Origin: Synechococcus sp. WH 8101
GTDB lineage: Bacteria; Cyanobacteriota; Cyanobacteriia; PCC-6307; Cyanobiaceae
Direction of reading: 5' to 3'
Length of the DNA stretch: 64,000 nucleotides
NCBI RefSeq assembly: GCF_004209775.1
Contig: NZ_CP035914.1
Span: 1,984,001 to 2,048,000 of the forward strand
Shown here: piece after piece, positions 35,588 through 45,230 of the stretch
Position numbering within the stretch: position 1 is the first letter of the stretch
Layout of the letters: each line of letters opens with the position of its first letter
Notes under the pieces: generated by a model
The model's input: only the letters and a program-made list of their open reading frames with translations
The model's database searches: none
What the model was told of the DNA's origin: nothing
Position numbers and translations under genes: made by a program

Positions 35588-36720
35588 CGGCCACGCGTCG
35601 GCCCTTCGGCCGGGGACCGGCCGTGAGCCTGTTCACGCTCGGCACGATGCGGGCCCTGGCCTCCCAGGCACAGATGGATGCGGTGGTGCGGGCCGCACTC
35701 GAGGCCGGAATCAACCATCTGGAGACGGCCCCGGCCTATGGCCCGGCGGAAACCTTCCTGGGCGCTGCCCTGGCCAGGCTCGAACGGCAGGGCCGCAGGC
35801 CTGACGGGGGGTGGGTGGTCACCAGCAAGATCCTGCCGGGAGTGAGCTTCAGCGAAGGTCGCTCCCAGCTGCAAGCGAGCCTGAAGCGCCTGGGCTTGCA
35901 CCATCTTCCGAACCTGGCGGTTCACGGCATTAACCGGCAGGAGCACCTTCTGTGGGCCCAGGACGGCGAAGGCCAACAACTGCTCCAATGGGCACGCGAC
36001 TCCGGCCTGGTGGGGCAGGTGGGATTCAGCAGCCATGGGTCCCATGCCCTGATCGCCGAGGCGATCGCCAGCGGGCTGTTTGAGTTCTGCAATCTGCACC
36101 TGCATCTGCTCGATCCCAGCCGCATGGAGCTGGCTCACGACGCCCTGGCCCGAGGCATGGGCGTCCTGGCGATCTCTCCGGCTGACAAAGGAGGGCGGCT
36201 GTGGGACCCGAGCCCGACGCTCTGCGAGGACTGCGCTCCTATCCCACCGCTGACACTCGCCTATCGCTACCTACTGGCGGCCGGCATTTCCACCCTGACC
36301 GTCGGCGCCACCCAACCGCAGGACCTTGACCTCGCCCATCGGCTTGCCAAAGCCAGCGGCGCCCTCAGCCCGGCGGAACGCAGCGCCCTGACCCGCCTGG
36401 AGCAACGCCGGCGGCAGCGACTCGGGCAGGAGCACTGCGGCCAATGCCGCTCCTGCCTGCCCTGCCCCAACCAAGTGCCGATCCCGGAGCTGCTGCGCCT
36501 GCGCAATCTTCGCCTCGGCCACGACCTGCAGGCCTTCACCCAGGAGCGCTACAACCTGATCGGTCGAGCCGGGCACTGGTGGGAGCAGCTCGATGCCAGC
36601 GCCTGCCAAGGCTGTGGCGACTGTCTGCCCCGCTGCCCCCATGACCTACCGATCCCCGATCTGCTGGCCGAGACCCATCGCTTGCTGGCAGCGCCGCCCC
36701 GGCGCCGACTTTGGGGGTGA
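35584..36720 (+). CDS. aldo/keto reductase with C-terminal 4Fe-4S ferredoxin-like domain
   Basis: 378 residues; GTG 35584 overlaps the BFN stop (GTGA). The TIM-barrel half shows the AKR pattern HLETAPAYGPAETFLGAAL, VVTSKILPG, LAVHGIN and GVLAISPADKGG. The catalytic Asp position reads Glu (LETAPAYG), while Tyr, Lys and His equivalents are present. The C-terminal 100 residues contain two Cys clusters, CGQCRSCLPCP and CQGCGDCLPRCP, followed by IPDLL, consistent with one or more 4Fe-4S centres. Such proteins probably take electrons from ferredoxin-like donors; the substrate is unknown. Confidence 0.88.
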   Translation: MTATRRPFGRGPAVSLFTLGTMRALASQAQMDAVVRAALEAGINHLETAPAYGPAETFLGAALARLERQGRRPDGGWVVTSKILPGVSFSEGRSQLQASLKRLGLHHLPNLAVHGINRQEHLLWAQDGEGQQLLQWARDSGLVGQVGFSSHGSHALIAEAIASGLFEFCNLHLHLLDPSRMELAHDALARGMGVLAISPADKGGRLWDPSPTLCEDCAPIPPLTLAYRYLLAAGISTLTVGATQPQDLDLAHRLAKASGALSPAERSALTRLEQRRRQRLGQEHCGQCRSCLPCPNQVPIPELLRLRNLRLGHDLQAFTQERYNLIGRAGHWWEQLDASACQGCGDCLPRCPHDLPIPDLLAETHRLLAAPPRRRLWG

Positions 36721-36730
36721 GCGCCAGCCC

Positions 36731-37753
36731 TCAAGGAGCGGCCTGGCGCCAACGGCGGCTGAGCTGCGCACGGGCTGCGTCCTGGAGCGGCGGCAGGCTC
36801 CAGCAGCGCTCCCAAACCGGCTGCGGTGGGAGCACGAGCGACCGCAAACTGCCAGGAATGACCTTGGCCTGGGCCTGAAGTTGCTGGAATGGCAACGGGG
36901 GGCGCCATCCCCGTGCCAACAGCTGCCCGAGCAGGGGGGCCTGCCAGGCCGCCTCCACCCAGGCCTGGGGCAGTGGTTCACGACTGGTCGCCGGCCGCAG
37001 CAGCAGCGTCCAATGCAGGGGCGCCCCACTGCGGGGGAGCACGGCATGCAGGCGGGGATCACGCCGAAGCGAGGGCACACAGCGCTGCAACGGCAGCACT
37101 GCCACCCTGGCCTTCCCCTGCAACAACCAATTCAGCGCCTGGCGATCGTCGAGCGTGAGGGCAGCACGGCGCAACCTACCTAGGCTCTCGGGCTGATCAA
37201 GACGATCGGCAAGCTCAACCACCACCCTGGGGCTGGCCGGCAACACCACCTGCCCGCGCAGGCCGGGATCGAGCAGCACATCCCAGCCCTGTTCGGCGGC
37301 GCCTCCAAGCCAGTCGCTACCCCGGAAGAGCATCACCCAGGGGCTGACGCCAACGGGCAGCACCCGAGCGGCACGCACAGGCCCCAAAGCGTCAAGAAAA
37401 CGCCCAGCCTGGACTCCCAGACGCCCCTGCAGGGGTGCCGCGTCCACCGGTTGTAGCGCCTCATCGGTGAACTCCGGCAACCAACCATCACCGCAGGCGA
37501 GCAGATCGGCCGACGGCTCGATCCGCAGGGCCGCCCGTGAGGAGCCAGACTTCGTCTCCAGGGGCTGAAACCGCCAGGGGCGGGGTAAGCGCCGGCGCCA
37601 CAGAGGGGGGAGCGTTTCCGGTGCTGCCTGGAGCAGGGGCTGCGCCGGGCCGCGGGCACAGCCCCCCAGCAGCCCCAGCCCCGCCGCCAGGCCGAGCTGC
37701 AGCAGATCACGACGCCCCAGCCTGGCCTGCTCGGTGTGATGCAACCTGCTCAT
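36731..37753 (-). CDS. Tat-exported lipoprotein resembling an ABC solute-binding protein
   Basis: 340 residues. The N-terminus LGRRDLLQLGLAAGLGLLGGC combines a twin-arginine motif (RRDLLQL) with a lipobox ending LLGGC, so the mature protein is probably a folded, Tat-exported lipoprotein. The rest has the two-lobe pattern of spermidine/putrescine-type binding proteins (LPVGVSPWVMLFRGSDWL, GWDVLLDPGLRGQVVLPASP, VAVLPLQRC), but I see no permease or ATPase beside it. It is nine bases after the UPF0284 gene on the same strand. Confidence 0.75.
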   Translation of the reverse strand: MSRLHHTEQARLGRRDLLQLGLAAGLGLLGGCARGPAQPLLQAAPETLPPLWRRRLPRPWRFQPLETKSGSSRAALRIEPSADLLACGDGWLPEFTDEALQPVDAAPLQGRLGVQAGRFLDALGPVRAARVLPVGVSPWVMLFRGSDWLGGAAEQGWDVLLDPGLRGQVVLPASPRVVVELADRLDQPESLGRLRRAALTLDDRQALNWLLQGKARVAVLPLQRCVPSLRRDPRLHAVLPRSGAPLHWTLLLRPATSREPLPQAWVEAAWQAPLLGQLLARGWRPPLPFQQLQAQAKVIPGSLRSLVLPPQPVWERCWSLPPLQDAARAQLSRRWRQAAP

Positions 37754-37762
37754 GGCCAGACC

Positions 37763-38893
37763 TTACAGGCGTTGCAGTGCATCCAAGGCCTGGTCGCAGT
37801 CGCGGCGCAGCAGCTCCAGGCTGCAACCTCTCAACTGGGCCAGCAGGGCGAGAGCACCGGCACCCACGCCCTCCTTCACATAGCCGCGTTCGTAATCGCG
37901 CAGAGCCTGATGGCGACTGTCATGGAAGCGAAGGCCGCTATGCAGGGCCAGGATCTCCACCGACAGAGCCCTTTCGAGGCGGGCCAACAGCTCAGCAAGG
38001 GCCGGCCGACCGGCCAAGGACTCTGCCGCCAACCAGGCCGTGGTGCCCAGGGTCACCCCAGCCGTCAGGGCGGACCTGTCGGCCCTGGGGAGGGCCCGCA
38101 GGGCCAGGGCGAGGACCGCCAGCATCTGGCTGCCGCCGGCCAGCAAAACCGGTTGACCACTCTCCATCGCCCCCAGCAGCAAGCCCGCAGCCACCGCCTG
38201 AAATGGATCACCAACGGCGGCCAGAATCGCCTGAGGCGAAGGATCAGGCCCCAAGCCTGCCCGTTGCAGACCAGCCTCCACCAAGCGACGCTTCAGCTGC
38301 ATGGGCGGATGCAGCGCACTTCCACTCACCAGATCAGCGACGGGCAGGCCGAGGGCGGTCAGAGCCGCCTGGGCAGTGCTCGTTCCGCCGGGAACGCATT
38401 CAGCGAGCACCAGCGGCCGGCGCAGGGAGCGGCCAAGGCGCACCCCCCTCTGCCAGAGCCGTTCCACCCGATCGGGAGCCATCGCCCGTCCGCTGCTCAG
38501 ACAGGCGGCGGGTCCGCAGTCGCAGGCCTCCAGGCGCAGATGGGGGAAGGGGGGCTGCTGTTGCAGGCCAACCGCGGCCACCTGGGGCCTCAGGCCGAGC
38601 GCCTGAGCTGCGACCCAGCTGATCAGCGCCGGGCTCACCCCCGCCGGCAGGGGCGGCAGGGACCAGCGGGGCCGGTGGCCGGGGCCGTAGAGCAACAGCT
38701 CGGCATCGGCAAGCGCGGTGTAGCGACGGGATGCGGCCGAGGCACCGGCCGCCGAAATCCCCTCCACTTCAGCCGTGGCCGTCGCGGCCAGCACTAGCAG
38801 AAGATCGGGCTGAACCTGAGGATGGCGCCAGGGGGCGAGCCGCTGCTTCAGCGCCGTTGCCTCCGGATCAGGCCACACCCGGCCAGCCGTCAT
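37763..38893 (-). CDS. UPF0284 / CobT-like nicotinate-nucleotide phosphoribosyltransferase
   Basis: 376 residues from ATG 38893. The family (TIGR00303-like, related to CobT) is recognised from LLLVLAATATAEVEGISAAG, LEACDCGPAACLSSGRAM, VLAECVPGGTSTAQAALTAL, GLLLGAMESGQPVLLAGGSQ and ALVEILALHSGLRFHDSR-type C-terminal sequence. CobT activates the lower ligand of cobamides. The start ATG overlaps the DUF2232 stop by one base (TGATG). cobM is also in the window but unlinked. The exact substrate is unproven; marine Synechococcus make pseudocobalamin with an adenine ligand. Confidence 0.82.
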   Translation of the reverse strand: MTAGRVWPDPEATALKQRLAPWRHPQVQPDLLLVLAATATAEVEGISAAGASAASRRYTALADAELLLYGPGHRPRWSLPPLPAGVSPALISWVAAQALGLRPQVAAVGLQQQPPFPHLRLEACDCGPAACLSSGRAMAPDRVERLWQRGVRLGRSLRRPLVLAECVPGGTSTAQAALTALGLPVADLVSGSALHPPMQLKRRLVEAGLQRAGLGPDPSPQAILAAVGDPFQAVAAGLLLGAMESGQPVLLAGGSQMLAVLALALRALPRADRSALTAGVTLGTTAWLAAESLAGRPALAELLARLERALSVEILALHSGLRFHDSRHQALRDYERGYVKEGVGAGALALLAQLRGCSLELLRRDCDQALDALQRL

Positions 38894-39564
38894 CAGAGGG
38901 GATCCAGCGCCACCAGGCCTTTCAACTGTGGCGGCGGCTCGGGCAGAGGGGAGCGGAGCCGCGGGAAAATCCAATAGGCCAGGGCGTGCAATGCCAGCAC
39001 GTACACCAACTGCTGAAAGAGCACCAGGCCCAGCGCCATCAACTGCACCTCCAACAGATCGGGAGCCAAGGGAAGACGAAGCAGATCCACCAGGCGATCG
39101 AGCAGACCAGCCCCCGCCCTGGTGATCACGACCCAGAGGTTCTCACCCACCAACAACGAGAGGGCCAGCACCCGCACGAGGAAGCCGATGGCGCCCAGCA
39201 ACAGGCCGACACCCCAGCTCAACCACCAGCTGAACCTCCGGCTCCAAGCCCAGCCCAACCAGAGCGACAACAGGCCATAGGGGAAGAGCATCAGGGGGCC
39301 ACGGACCGGCCCCATCAGCGCCGTGAGCAGGAGCAGGGCCACCGCCACTCCCTCAAGCCCGGCTTTCCAGCCCCGACGCAGCACCAGCAGGGCCAGGGGC
39401 AACGGCAGCGCCAGACGGAACAGGGCACCCCCGACCGGCAGGTAATAAAGAGCCAGCCAGATCAACGACGCCGCCGCCGCCAGATAGGCCGTTTCCATCA
39501 TGCGAAGCGCCTGGCGGCGGCTCATGGACGGCGTCGCCGGCGGTGCAGGCGGTGGCGGGGTCAT
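38893..39564 (-). CDS. DUF2232 multi-pass membrane protein
   Basis: 223 residues. A 20-residue Pro-rich N-terminus (PPPPAPPATPSMSRRQ) leads into about seven hydrophobic segments: ETAYLAAAASLIWLALYYL, FRLALPLPLALLVL, VAVALLLLTALMG, LMLFPYGLLSLWLGWAW, WWLSWGVGLLLGAIGFLV, and two more. The pattern fits DUF2232, a widespread but uncharacterised membrane family. It overlaps the lipoprotein gene by four bases and UPF0284 by one, so it is part of a coupled cluster downstream of topA. Confidence 0.82.
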   Translation of the reverse strand: MTPPPPAPPATPSMSRRQALRMMETAYLAAAASLIWLALYYLPVGGALFRLALPLPLALLVLRRGWKAGLEGVAVALLLLTALMGPVRGPLMLFPYGLLSLWLGWAWSRRFSWWLSWGVGLLLGAIGFLVRVLALSLLVGENLWVVITRAGAGLLDRLVDLLRLPLAPDLLEVQLMALGLVLFQQLVYVLALHALAYWIFPRLRSPLPEPPPQLKGLVALDPL

Positions 39565-40031
39565 GGCGTTGCAGCAGGGGATGGCGTGTCGCCTGAGGCT
39601 GGGCCGCCGGCGGGACTGATCCGTTCGATCGTCTCCACTTCAAACGGAATGCCGGCCTCCCGCAGCGACCGGGTGACAAGCTCAGCCGGTGCGGCCGGAT
39701 CCGCCCCCGACAGACGAATGGTGATCCGATAGGGCTGGGGGTTGACCGTTGAGGGCTTAGCTGGCGTCTGGGTTTTGGCGGTGTTGGCCGGCTTGGCTGT
39801 GCCGTCTGGCTTGGCTGTCGCCGCTGCCGTGTCCTCGCCCGACCCCCGCTTCTGCGGGTCGGGCTCTTCAGGTTTCGGCTGCTCCTGTTTGGGCTGGGCG
39901 TTGGCCGTGGCGGCGGGAGGAGCCGGTGGAGGGTCAAAACTGTCGGCCAGCTGCCGACCAAACGGCGTGGTGCTGCAGGCCTGCAACACCAGGAGAATCG
40001 GGATCCAGAGGCCGACACGGCGCGGGGCCAT
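39561..40031 (-). CDS. putative lipoprotein with Lys/Pro linker and small C-terminal domain
   Basis: 156 residues. The N-terminus RVGLWIPILLVLQACSTT is a lipoprotein signal with a probable lipobox LQAC. Residues 35-95 are a low-complexity Ala/Pro/Lys/Thr linker. The C-terminal PYRITIRLSGADPAAPAELV and REAGIPFEVETIERI pattern suggests a small mixed alpha/beta domain. I do not recognise a family. The start overlaps the topA stop by one base and the stop overlaps DUF2232 by four, which supports translation. Confidence 0.72.
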   Translation of the reverse strand: MAPRRVGLWIPILLVLQACSTTPFGRQLADSFDPPPAPPAATANAQPKQEQPKPEEPDPQKRGSGEDTAAATAKPDGTAKPANTAKTQTPAKPSTVNPQPYRITIRLSGADPAAPAELVTRSLREAGIPFEVETIERISPAGGPASGDTPSPAATP

Positions 40032-42745
40032 CAGCTCTCCCCGGGTTTGATCACCCGCACGGCGCTGGCCCTGAGGCGCCCGGTCTTGGTGGTGGCGGGT
40101 GGTTTCTTGGCTGCGGGTTTGCGTGCCGCCGCCTTGCTTCCGGTGGTGCTTTTGGCCGTGCTGCTCTTGGTGCTGGAGCGCTTGCTGGTCTTTTTGCTGG
40201 CGGCCTTGGCTTCCAGCAATTCCACCGCTTCCGCCAGGGTGATGGCGTCAGCGCCCTTGCCCTCTGGCAAGGACGCATTCACCTTGCCCTGTTTCACATA
40301 CAGGCCGTAGGGGCCGTCGAACACTTGCACGGTCTCCTCGCTGCCTTCGGGCTTGCCAAGGTCCTTGAGGGCGGTGCGTCCCCCACGCCCCCGCTTCGGC
40401 ATCGCCAGCAACTCCAGGGCGCGACTGAGGCCCACCGCCAGCACATCGTCATCGCCCTTGAGTGAGCGGTAGTCCTTCTCACCCTTGCCCTTATCCCAAA
40501 CCACGTAGGGGCCGAAGCGGCCGAGTCCGGCCTGAACACGCCCTCCCTCGGGATGCTCCCCGAGCAACCGCGGCAACCGCAGCAGACCGAGCGCATCGTC
40601 GAGGCTGAGATCCTCCGGCTTCACTCCCTTGGGCAGAGACGCCCGTTTCGGCTTCGGGTTCTCATCACTCACCTGGCCGCGCTGCACATAGGGGCCGTAT
40701 TGACCAAACAGCAGATACACCAGATCACCGGTTTCCGGATCTTCACCCAGGGCTTCGGGGCCGTCGGCCTTCTGCTTGAGGATGAGTTCAGCCTTGTCGG
40801 CATCGAGATCGGCCGGCGTGATCTCCTGGGGCAAGGTGGCCTTGATCAGCTCCTCCTCGCCGTCGTCTCCCACCCGTTTCGCCTCCAGATAGGCGCCGAA
40901 GCGGCCGATGCGCACCACGCAGGGCAGCCCCTCCAGGTCGACCGTGCGGGAGGCACCGGCATCAATGTCGCCCTCACGCTTCTGAACCTGGGATTCCAGC
41001 CCCTCCTCACCCTTGTAAAACCCTTCCAGGTAAGGCAACCACTGCACCTTGCCCGTGGAGATCTCATCCAGGGTCGACTCCATCCGAGCGGTGAAGCCCG
41101 TATCGACGAGATCGGGGAAATGCTCCTCCAGCAGGGCGGTGACGGCAAAGGCCGTGAAACTCGGGGTCAGGGCATTGTTCTGAAGTGAGGCATAGCCCCG
41201 GTCGACGATCGTGCCGATGATGCTCGCGTAGGTGGACGGCCGGCCGATCCCTTCCTTCTCCAGCATTTTCACGAGCGACGCCTCGCTGTAGCGAGCCGGG
41301 GGTTGGGTCTGGTGACCGAGGGCCTCCACCTCGCGGGGCGTGGGCGCATCACCGGATTTCAGAGCCGGCAGCAGCACCTCCTGGCCTTCCAGAGCCGCAT
41401 CGGGATCATCGCTGCCCTCCACGTAGGCGCGGAAGAAACCAGGGAAGTCGATGCGTTTGCCGGTGGAGCGAAACCGGGCGTCCGCCACCTGCAGATCCAC
41501 CGTGAGCATGGTGAGCCGAGCTTCCGCCATCTGACTAGCCACCGTGCGTTTCCAGATCAGCTCATAGAGAGCGAGATCGCGACCATCCAGACCGGTGTCC
41601 GCAGGCGCGCGGAAGGTTTCACCGGAAGGCCGAATCGCCTCATGGGCCTCCTGGGCGTTGCGGGCCTTCGTGCTGAACTGCCGCGGCGCCTTGCTCAGAT
41701 AGTCCTTGCCGTAGCGATGCTCCACGCAATGACGGGCCGCGCTGATCGCCTGCTCGGAGAGGTGCACCGAATCAGTGCGCATGTAGGTGATGAAGCCCCG
41801 TTCGTACAGCCCCTGGGCACAGCGCATCGTCTCCCGTGCCGACAGCCGCAATTTGCGGTTGGCCTCCTGCTGCAGGGTGCTGGTGATGAAAGGAGGCACA
41901 GGCCGACGCACCGTGGGCTTCTCCTCCACCGACTCCACCCGCCAGGGAGAGGTCTGAACGATGTTCACCAGAGCACGGGCCTCAGTCTCACTGAGCAGCC
42001 GCACCTTGCTGCCCTCCTTGAGACCGCCGGTCGACTCATCGAAATCCTGACCGGTGGCGATGCGCTGGTTCTCCAGATGGGTGAGCTTGGCGTCAAAAGC
42101 AGACCCAGCCTGCTCCAGTTGCGCCTTCAGATCCCAGTAACTGCCGCTGCGAAAGGCACGACGTGCCCGTTCCCGCTGCACCAGCAGGCGCACCGCCACC
42201 GATTGCACCCGACCGGCTGAGAGGCCCCAGGCCACCTTCTTCCACAACAGAGGCGAGAGGGTGTAGCCCACGAGGCGATCGAGGATCCGCCGGGTTTCCT
42301 GGGCATGCACCAGCTCCATGTCCAGCTCGCGGGTCTGCTCCAGAGCCCGGGAGATCGCCTCCTTGGTGATCTCGTGAAACACCATCCGCTTCACAGGCAC
42401 CTTGGGTGCCAGGAGCTGGAGCAGATGCCAGCTGATGCTCTCCCCTTCCCGGTCTTCATCCGTGGCGAGCAGCAACTGGTCAGCGCCTTTGAGCGCGTCC
42501 TTGAGCTCTCGCACCACCTTTTTCTTGTCCTTCGGCACCACATACAGCGGTTCGAAGTCTGCCTCGGTGTTGACACCGAGATTGGCCCATTTCTGACCTT
42601 TCTGGGCGGCTGGAATCTCGCTGGCGTTATTGGGCAGGTCGCGCACATGCCCCATGGAAGCCTCCACCCGATAGCCCTTGGGCAGAAAGCCACGGATGGT
42701 GCGGGCCTTGGTGGGGCTCTCAACAATGACCAGGGTGTTCGCCAC
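40031..42745 (-). CDS. topA: DNA topoisomerase I
   Basis: Type IA topoisomerase that relaxes negative supercoils; 904 residues. TOPRIM domain at the N-terminus ([37 protein letters not shown]). The active-site Tyr is in [15 protein letters not shown] near 320, with HEAIRPSG and [21 protein letters not shown] downstream. The C-terminal quarter has repeated GRFGPYV / QYGPYVQRG modules and a Lys/Ser/Thr/Ala-rich basic tail instead of zinc ribbons, usual in cyanobacteria. It is divergent from ndhB and heads the coupled lipoprotein-DUF2232-UPF0284 cluster. Confidence 0.97.
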   Translation of the reverse strand: MANTLVIVESPTKARTIRGFLPKGYRVEASMGHVRDLPNNASEIPAAQKGQKWANLGVNTEADFEPLYVVPKDKKKVVRELKDALKGADQLLLATDEDREGESISWHLLQLLAPKVPVKRMVFHEITKEAISRALEQTRELDMELVHAQETRRILDRLVGYTLSPLLWKKVAWGLSAGRVQSVAVRLLVQRERARRAFRSGSYWDLKAQLEQAGSAFDAKLTHLENQRIATGQDFDESTGGLKEGSKVRLLSETEARALVNIVQTSPWRVESVEEKPTVRRPVPPFITSTLQQEANRKLRLSARETMRCAQGLYERGFITYMRTDSVHLSEQAISAARHCVEHRYGKDYLSKAPRQFSTKARNAQEAHEAIRPSGETFRAPADTGLDGRDLALYELIWKRTVASQMAEARLTMLTVDLQVADARFRSTGKRIDFPGFFRAYVEGSDDPDAALEGQEVLLPALKSGDAPTPREVEALGHQTQPPARYSEASLVKMLEKEGIGRPSTYASIIGTIVDRGYASLQNNALTPSFTAFAVTALLEEHFPDLVDTGFTARMESTLDEISTGKVQWLPYLEGFYKGEEGLESQVQKREGDIDAGASRTVDLEGLPCVVRIGRFGAYLEAKRVGDDGEEELIKATLPQEITPADLDADKAELILKQKADGPEALGEDPETGDLVYLLFGQYGPYVQRGQVSDENPKPKRASLPKGVKPEDLSLDDALGLLRLPRLLGEHPEGGRVQAGLGRFGPYVVWDKGKGEKDYRSLKGDDDVLAVGLSRALELLAMPKRGRGGRTALKDLGKPEGSEETVQVFDGPYGLYVKQGKVNASLPEGKGADAITLAEAVELLEAKAASKKTSKRSSTKSSTAKSTTGSKAAARKPAAKKPPATTKTGRLRASAVRVIKPGES

Positions 42746-42891
42746 AGGCGGCAGGTATCCGTCCCCCTTCTTTATCGCACCATGGTTCCCACTGCAGGGA
42801 ATGGCGGCCTGGGATGGTGGCCCGGACGCGTGAGCGTGTGCAGCCGGGCAGCGCAGCTACAGTCGCCGCACGGACGGATCCCAAGCGAGTC

Positions 42892-44463
42892 ATGCCCGAG
42901 CTGGGTGCACTGTTTCTCTCCACCCAGGCGATGGCCGCTCCAGGGGAGTTGATCAATCTGGCCCTCAATGCTGGAGCCGTGGCTCCTGAGGGCGCTGTGC
43001 TGGTCGCCATGCTGGCCACGCTGCTGGTGGATCTGGCGGGCGAACGCGTGGCCGTGCGCTGGGTTCCACCCATTTGTTACGTCGGCCTCGGCACCGCCCT
43101 GGTGCTGCTCGCCCTGCAGTGGAATGCGCCGCTGGAGCCCTCATTCCTGGGAGCTTTCCTGTCGGACCGACTCGCCATCGCCTTTCGAGCGATCGTCGCC
43201 CTTTCCACCCTGCTGTCGCTGCTGATCAGCTGGCGCTACGCCGAGAAAAGCGGCACACCCGTGGGTGAGTATGCCGCCATCCTTCTTGCCGCCACTCTTG
43301 GCGCCATGCTCCTTTGCGGAGCCACCGATCTGGTGAGCGTTTTTGTTTCCCTGGAAACCCTCTCGGTCGCCAGCTACCTGTTATCGGGCTACATGAAGCG
43401 GGATGCCCGCAGTTCCGAGGCAGCCCTGAAATACCTGCTCGTGGGCTCAGCCGCTGCTGCCGTTTTCCTCTACGGCGGCTCCCTGCTGTATGGCCTCAGT
43501 GGTTCCACCAGCCTGGAGGTGATCGGGGAGGCGCTGCTCACCAGCCCCACGCCACTGGCGGCCCTCGCCCTCGTGTTTGTGCTGGCCACGGTGGCCTTCA
43601 AGATCGCGGCGGTGCCCTTCCATCAATGGACACCGGATGTGTATGAGGGATCGCCGACGCCTGTGGTCGCGTTCCTCTCCGTGGGCTCCAAGGCGGCTGG
43701 CTTCGCCCTTGCCCTGCGGATCCTGGTGGGTTGCTTCGACTTCTTCGACGCCCAGTGGAAGCTTCTTTTCACAGTGCTGGCGTTGTTGAGCATGACCCTG
43801 GGCAACGTGGTCGCCCTGGCCCAGACGTCGATGAAGCGGATGCTGGCCTACAGCTCCATCGGCCAAGCGGGCTTCGTGATGATCGGCCTGGTGTGCGGCA
43901 CGGAAGATGGATTTGCGGCCATGGTGCTTTACATGGCGGCCTATCTCTTCATGAATCTGGGCGCCTTTGCCTGCATCATCCTGTTCTCGATCCGCACGGG
44001 CAGCGATCGCATCGCCGATTACGCCGGCCTTTATCAAAAAGATCCATTGATTACCCTGGGGCTCAGCCTGTGTCTGCTGTCCCTTGGCGGTATTCCGCCG
44101 ATGCTCGGCTTCTTCGGCAAGATCTATCTCTTCTTTGCTGGCTGGGCCGACCACCAGTATCTGCTGGTGGTGGTGGGCCTGATCACTTCCGTGGTGTCGA
44201 TCTATTACTACATCGGGGTGATCAAGATGATGGTGGTCAAGGAGCCGCAGGAAGCGTCTGAAGTGGTGCGCAACTATCCCGAGATTCAGTGGACCACCCT
44301 CGGACTTCCGCCCCTACGCTTTGCCCTAGTCGCCTGCGTGTTGGTGACCGCCGTGGGTGGCATTCTCTCCAATCCCCTTTTCCAGTGGGCGAACAGTGCG
44401 GTGGATGGCACACCGCTGCTGCAGCAAGCGATCGCCCAGGCCAGTCTGCGGGCCCTTGGCTGA
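42892..44463 (+). CDS. ndhB: NAD(P)H-quinone oxidoreductase subunit 2 (NdhB)
   Basis: A proton-pumping antiporter-like subunit of the cyanobacterial NDH-1 complexes, which serve respiration, cyclic electron flow and CO2 uptake. 523 residues from ATG 42892; a longer reading from 42814 adds non-family sequence. Fourteen hydrophobic segments; landmarks [70 protein letters not shown] and [15 protein letters not shown]. Its stop overlaps the proposed start of the ABC ATPase gene by eight bases. Confidence 0.97.
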   Translation: MPELGALFLSTQAMAAPGELINLALNAGAVAPEGAVLVAMLATLLVDLAGERVAVRWVPPICYVGLGTALVLLALQWNAPLEPSFLGAFLSDRLAIAFRAIVALSTLLSLLISWRYAEKSGTPVGEYAAILLAATLGAMLLCGATDLVSVFVSLETLSVASYLLSGYMKRDARSSEAALKYLLVGSAAAAVFLYGGSLLYGLSGSTSLEVIGEALLTSPTPLAALALVFVLATVAFKIAAVPFHQWTPDVYEGSPTPVVAFLSVGSKAAGFALALRILVGCFDFFDAQWKLLFTVLALLSMTLGNVVALAQTSMKRMLAYSSIGQAGFVMIGLVCGTEDGFAAMVLYMAAYLFMNLGAFACIILFSIRTGSDRIADYAGLYQKDPLITLGLSLCLLSLGGIPPMLGFFGKIYLFFAGWADHQYLLVVVGLITSVVSIYYYIGVIKMMVVKEPQEASEVVRNYPEIQWTTLGLPPLRFALVACVLVTAVGGILSNPLFQWANSAVDGTPLLQQAIAQASLRALG

Positions 44464-45190
44464 CCCCGCCCCCGCTGCTCCCTCGCCAACGGCCACCGAT
44501 GCGCAACCGGTGGCTCTTCTTCATGAGGTGAGCAAGGTTTACGGCACCGGTGCGGCCACAGTGAAGGCTCTCGACCATCTCAATCTCACCGTGCATCAGG
44601 GTGATTACCTGGCGGTGATGGGGGCGAGCGGCTCCGGTAAAAGCACGGCCATGAACATCATCGGCTGCCTCGACCGCCCCAGCAGCGGCTCCTACCAGCT
44701 CAATGGCATCGCCGTCGAACAACTCGATGACGACGCCTTGGCCGATCTGCGCAACCAGGAGCTGGGTTTTGTCTTCCAGCAGTTCCACCTGCTGCCGCAC
44801 GCCTCCGCGCTTGAAAATGTGATGCTGCCGATGATCTATGCCGGCGTTCCTGCCGGTGAGAGACGTCGCCGGGCTGCAGCGGCACTGGAACGGGTCGGCC
44901 TGGCCGAACGCCTGGAGAATCGCCCCAATCAGCTCTCCGGCGGCCAGCAGCAACGGGTGGCAATCGCCAGGGCGATCATCAATCAACCCGCCCTCCTGCT
45001 GGCGGACGAACCCACCGGCGCGCTCGATTCGCGCACCACCAACGATGTCCTCGATCTGTTTGACGATCTGCATCGTCAAGGGATCACGCTCGTGCTGGTC
45101 ACCCACGAAGACGACGTGGCTGCACGGGCCGCCACGGTGGCCCATTTCCGCGACGGCCGCGTCGAGCGCCTTGAGCGGAATCGCCGCTGA
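44456..45190 (+). CDS. MacB/LolD-type ABC transporter ATP-binding protein
   Basis: An ATPase of the mechanotransmission/exporter class. The reading from TTG 44456, which overlaps the ndhB stop, gives 244 residues; GTG 44510 would remove an Ala/Pro-rich start. Motifs: GASGSGKST (Walker A), [20 protein letters not shown] (Q-loop), [15 protein letters not shown] (signature), [11 protein letters not shown] (Walker B) and [12 protein letters not shown] (switch His). The partner permease (MacB/DevC or FtsX-like) is not in this window, so the substrate is unknown. Confidence 0.9.
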   Translation: MADPAPAAPSPTATDAQPVALLHEVSKVYGTGAATVKALDHLNLTVHQGDYLAVMGASGSGKSTAMNIIGCLDRPSSGSYQLNGIAVEQLDDDALADLRNQELGFVFQQFHLLPHASALENVMLPMIYAGVPAGERRRRAAAALERVGLAERLENRPNQLSGGQQQRVAIARAIINQPALLLADEPTGALDSRTTNDVLDLFDDLHRQGITLVLVTHEDDVAARAATVAHFRDGRVERLERNRR

Positions 45191-45230
45191 TTCAGGGCTG
45201 ACTAAGCTGATGTGAGGCCGCTGCTCTTGC

